A program made the position numbers and the translations under genes. Under the pieces are notes generated by a model. The model did no database searches. It was not told the origin of the DNA and was given only the letters and a program-made list of their open reading frames with translations. Shown here one piece after another: positions 13,938-17,159 of a stretch of DNA of 17,159 bases. Location: NCBI GenBank assembly GCA_024695565.1, contig JAILHX010000088.1, positions 1 through 17,159 of the forward strand, given 5' to 3'. The stretch is from Saccharofermentans sp. (GTDB taxonomy: Bacteria; Bacillota_A; Clostridia; Saccharofermentanales; Saccharofermentanaceae). Within the stretch, counting starts at the first letter, position 1. Each line of letters begins with the position of its first letter.

Positions 13938-16900
13938 ATGGAAAAGGTATACAAGCTCGGTCTTGATATCGGATCTACAACAATTAAAGTAGTTCTTCTC
14001 GATGGTGAGAAGATCATTCATAGCGATTATCAGAGGCACCATTCGGATGTGTCAGGTCTTCTGGACGACCTTTTCGAGGACTTGAACAAGAAGTTCCCGG
14101 GGATCACCGTTGATGTGGTTATCACAGGTTCAGGCGGACTTTCGGTTGCCAACTGGCTCGGATTCAAGTTCACACAGGAAGTTATGGCTGAGACAAAGGC
14201 CATCAAGACATATCACCCTGAGACAGACGTAATCATTGAGCTCGGCGGTGAGGATGCGAAGATCACATATATGCATCCTGTTCTTGAGCAGCGTATGAAC
14301 GGTACCTGTGCAGGCGGTACGGGTTCATTTATCGACCAGATGGCATCACTCCTTCAGACAGATGCAGACGGTCTGAATAACTTTGCAAAGGATTACAGAT
14401 CGCTTTATACGATTGCAAGCAGATGCGGAGTATTCGCCAAGTCTGACCTCCAGCCCCTTATCAACGAAGGTGCTGCAAAAGAAGACCTCGCCGCATCGAT
14501 CTATCAGTCTGTTGTAAACCAGACGATCTCCGGTCTTGCATGCGGAAGACCTATCAAGGGCAATGTTACTTTCTTGGGCGGTCCGCTGTTCTTCAATTCA
14601 GAGCTCAGAAATGCTTTCGAGCGTACGCTGGAAGGCAAGGTCGATTCGTTCTGGATGCCTGAGGAAGCCCAGATATATGTCGCTTTAGGCGCAGCTTTGT
14701 CTGCTGACGGACAGAATCCCATTGAATTAAGCAAGCTCCTCTTAAAGCTCAAGAACAGGGAAGGGTTCGTGCCTGACATCATCAGGATCGATCCTATCTT
14801 CAAGAACGAAGAGGATAAGAAGGCTTTCGATGAGCGTCACAAGAAGGATCAGATACCGGTACTTGATTTTAAGGATCAGAATGGCGAACTCTATCTCGGT
14901 ATTGATGCCGGTTCCACGACTACAAAGGCCGTAGTTATCAATAGATCCGGCGACCTCGTATATACATACTACGCAAGCAACAAGGGCAACCCTGTCATGA
15001 GTGCGGTCAATATCATGAAGGACATCTATTCCAAGATGCCTGAAGACTGCTATATTGCTCATTCATGCGTTACCGGTTACGGTGAGAACATTATAAGGGC
15101 AGCTCTTAACGTTGATATCGGTGAGATCGAGACGATGGCTCACTTCCAGTCTGCAAAGTTCTTCTGTCCGGATGTTGATTTCATCATCGATATCGGCGGT
15201 CAGGACATGAAGTGCATGAAGATCAGGAACGGCGTTATCGATTCCATCATGCTCAATGAGGCATGTTCATCAGGCTGCGGCTCGTTCATCCAGACATTTG
15301 CACAGACTCTCGGGCTCTCAACACCTGAGTTTGCAGAGGCTGCTCTAAGTTCGACAAAGCCGGTAGATCTCGGTACACGCTGTACCGTATTCATGAACTC
15401 CAAGGTTAAGCAGGCGCAGAAGGAAGGCGCTTCTGTAGGCGATATCTCTGCAGGTCTGTCTTATTCAGTTGTAAGAAACGCTCTTTATAAAGTAATCAAG
15501 ATCCGTGATACTGAGCAGCTCGGTAAGAACATCGTCGTTCAGGGCGGTACGTTCTTAAATGATGCAATCTTAAGATGCTTCGAGCTCGTATCCGGAAGAG
15601 ATGTAATAAGACCTAATGTTGCAGGACTGATGGGTGCATTCGGTGCTGCTCTTATCGCCCAGAGAAGATGCAAGGATTCAGGCTCCAAGTCTGCAGTTCT
15701 GGGCAAGGATGATCTTGATTCATTCAAGATGGATACTGAGAATACCCAGTGCCAGGGCTGTACGAATCACTGCCGTCTTACTATCGCTACATTCTCTAAC
15801 GGTACCAAGTTTGTATCAGGCAACCGCTGCGAGAGAGGAGAGGATCTCGCTCTCGAGCGTTCTCCTTCCAAAGACAAGAAGAAGCTTCCGAATCTTTTCG
15901 ATTACAAGTACGGAAGAACATTCAGATACTATAAGCCGCTTAAGATCGAGGATGCTCCCAGAGGCGAGATCGGAATCCCGAGAGTTCTTAACCAGTATGA
16001 GAATTATCCTTTCTGGTTCACGGTCCTTACCAAGCTCGGATTCAGGGTAATCATATCAGCGAGATCTTCACATAAGATCTATGAGGGCGGTATGGAGACG
16101 ATCCCGTCTGAGTCAGTCTGCTATCCTGCAAAGCTTGCCCACGGCCATATCGAGAACCTTATCTCAAGAGGCATCAAGACGATCTTCTATCCTGATGTTC
16201 CTTACGAGAATATCGAAAACCAGAATTCCAACAACCACTATAACTGTCCGATCGTATGCTCTTATCCGGAAGTTATCCGCAATAACGTCGAGAACCTCTC
16301 TGAGAAGAATATCAGGTACTTAAATCCCTTTATGCCGCTTGATAATCTCGACAATGTTGCTCTGCATTTATCTGAGATCTTCGCTTATCTCGGAGTATCA
16401 GCAGAAGAAGCTAAGGCAGCGGTTGAGGCTGGTGCTGAAGAATACTTCAACTACAAGGAAGACATCAAGAAGAAGGGTCAGGAGATCCTTAAGGAGATGG
16501 AAGAGACAGGCCTTAAGGGTATCGTACTTGCAGGAAGACCTTATCACTGTGATCCCGAGATCAACCACGGCATCCCTGAGATGATCAATTCATTGGGCTT
16601 AGCAGTCCTTACGGAAGATTCAGTAGCCAAGCCCGGTGTGTTGAAGCGTCCTATCAGAGTTATCGACCAGTGGATGTATCACACAAGACTGTACGAAGCA
16701 GCTGCATTTGTAATCACAAGACCTGACTTGGAGCTCGTTCAGCTTACGAGCTTCGGATGCGGCCTTGATGCCGTTACATCTGACCAGGTTCAGGAGATCT
16801 TGGAATCTTCAGGCAAGCTCTATACGCTGCTCAAGATCGACGAGGTAAGCAACTTAGGTGCAGCCAGGATCAGAATGAGATCTCTCGTTGTTGCAATGAA

Positions 16901-17159
16901 TGAGAGACTTGAACTTGAAGCTTCAGGTCAGAAGACAACTTTTGTACCTTCTGATTCCGATGATGCTCCTTATACGATGCACAGAGTAGAGTTTACTAAG
17001 GAACACAAGAAGAATCACACTATCCTTGCTCCTCAGATGGCTCCTATCCAGTTCGAGATGGTTGAGTCTGTATTCCATAAGCACGGATATAAACTAAAGC
17101 TCTTGAAGCAGGCAACACGTGAAGACATCGAGTGCGGACTTAAGTACGTTAATAACGAT
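13938..17159 (+). CDS. Giant 2-hydroxyacyl-CoA dehydratase activase-like protein (partial)
   Basis: The first 1074 codons are present and the gene runs off the window. Two BadF/BadG/BcrA-type ATPase modules are joined in one chain. Module 1 has the phosphate loop LDIGSTT (D10) and cysteines C124 (GTCAGGTGS) and C163 (SRCGVF). Module 2 has IDAGSTT (D323) and cysteines C443 (EACSSGCGS) and C482 (TRCTVF). The 39-residue spacing within each pair matches HgdC-type activators, where two such cysteines per subunit hold a [4Fe-4S] cluster between subunits; here one chain could supply all four. A further C605-x2-C608-x3-C612 plus C631 follows. From about residue 679 comes a DUF2229/HgdB-like region with C728, C770, C774, C871 and C941. 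The family drives ATP-dependent low-potential electron transfer; full-length members are usually about 1400 residues. GGAGG at 13926-13930 precedes the ATG. No dehydratase subunits are seen nearby. The substrate is unknown. Confidence 0.88.
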   Translation, partial: MEKVYKLGLDIGSTTIKVVLLDGEKIIHSDYQRHHSDVSGLLDDLFEDLNKKFPGITVDVVITGSGGLSVANWLGFKFTQEVMAETKAIKTYHPETDVIIELGGEDAKITYMHPVLEQRMNGTCAGGTGSFIDQMASLLQTDADGLNNFAKDYRSLYTIASRCGVFAKSDLQPLINEGAAKEDLAASIYQSVVNQTISGLACGRPIKGNVTFLGGPLFFNSELRNAFERTLEGKVDSFWMPEEAQIYVALGAALSADGQNPIELSKLLLKLKNREGFVPDIIRIDPIFKNEEDKKAFDERHKKDQIPVLDFKDQNGELYLGIDAGSTTTKAVVINRSGDLVYTYYASNKGNPVMSAVNIMKDIYSKMPEDCYIAHSCVTGYGENIIRAALNVDIGEIETMAHFQSAKFFCPDVDFIIDIGGQDMKCMKIRNGVIDSIMLNEACSSGCGSFIQTFAQTLGLSTPEFAEAALSSTKPVDLGTRCTVFMNSKVKQAQKEGASVGDISAGLSYSVVRNALYKVIKIRDTEQLGKNIVVQGGTFLNDAILRCFELVSGRDVIRPNVAGLMGAFGAALIAQRRCKDSGSKSAVLGKDDLDSFKMDTENTQCQGCTNHCRLTIATFSNGTKFVSGNRCERGEDLALERSPSKDKKKLPNLFDYKYGRTFRYYKPLKIEDAPRGEIGIPRVLNQYENYPFWFTVLTKLGFRVIISARSSHKIYEGGMETIPSESVCYPAKLAHGHIENLISRGIKTIFYPDVPYENIENQNSNNHYNCPIVCSYPEVIRNNVENLSEKNIRYLNPFMPLDNLDNVALHLSEIFAYLGVSAEEAKAAVEAGAEEYFNYKEDIKKKGQEILKEMEETGLKGIVLAGRPYHCDPEINHGIPEMINSLGLAVLTEDSVAKPGVLKRPIRVIDQWMYHTRLYEAAAFVITRPDLELVQLTSFGCGLDAVTSDQVQEILESSGKLYTLLKIDEVSNLGAARIRMRSLVVAMNERLELEASGQKTTFVPSDSDDAPYTMHRVEFTKEHKKNHTILAPQMAPIQFEMVESVFHKHGYKLKLLKQATREDIECGLKYVNND

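Noticed and set aside
15634..16584. Series of short plus-strand frames inside the activase gene
   Set aside because: They are Arg/Ser-rich translations in another frame of a long intact gene, so they are out-of-frame noise and not evidence of a frameshift.

Overview
The window looks like chromosomal DNA of an anaerobic Clostridia-type Bacillota. The evidence is strong AGGAGG-like Shine-Dalgarno sites, tightly packed co-directional genes, a heterodimeric ABC exporter of the kind common in Firmicutes, and a very large 2-hydroxyacyl-CoA dehydratase activase-like protein, a family mostly found in anaerobes. Genus cannot be read from the sequence. No rRNA, tRNA, CRISPR array, transposase or phage gene was seen.

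Layout. Bases 1-256 carry no convincing gene but hold an unusual symmetric set of four short inverted arms (74-168) and a weak terminator-like hairpin. A PHP-type histidinol-phosphatase (257-1087) is on the minus strand. From a compact divergent promoter region (1088-1146) a plus-strand run of eight genes begins: M18 aminopeptidase, two-HKD cardiolipin synthase-like enzyme, MTA/SAH-deaminase-type amidohydrolase, two ABC exporter half-transporters, murD, leuA and uppP. Gaps are 35 bases or less, and two junctions overlap, so this is probably one transcription unit, perhaps with an extra promoter before uppP.

After uppP a 144-base gap holds two mutually exclusive hairpins, then an extended -10 promoter with a perfect 19-bp palindrome over it. 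This drives a two-gene unit: an unrecognised cysteine-rich protein with a basic tail (13153-13917, TTG start) and, 20 bases later, the giant activase-like ATPase, which is cut by the window end after 1074 codons.

How the genes fit together. murD (cytoplasmic peptidoglycan precursor), uppP (recycling of the undecaprenyl lipid carrier) and cls (cardiolipin) are envelope functions. The ABC pair is a membrane exporter. leuA, the aminopeptidase, the deaminase and the phosphatase are general metabolism. Most of this is housekeeping. The least explained part is the right-hand unit: an uncharacterised cysteine-rich protein under an apparent operator, coupled to a two-ATPase Fe-S activator with no dehydratase partner in view.
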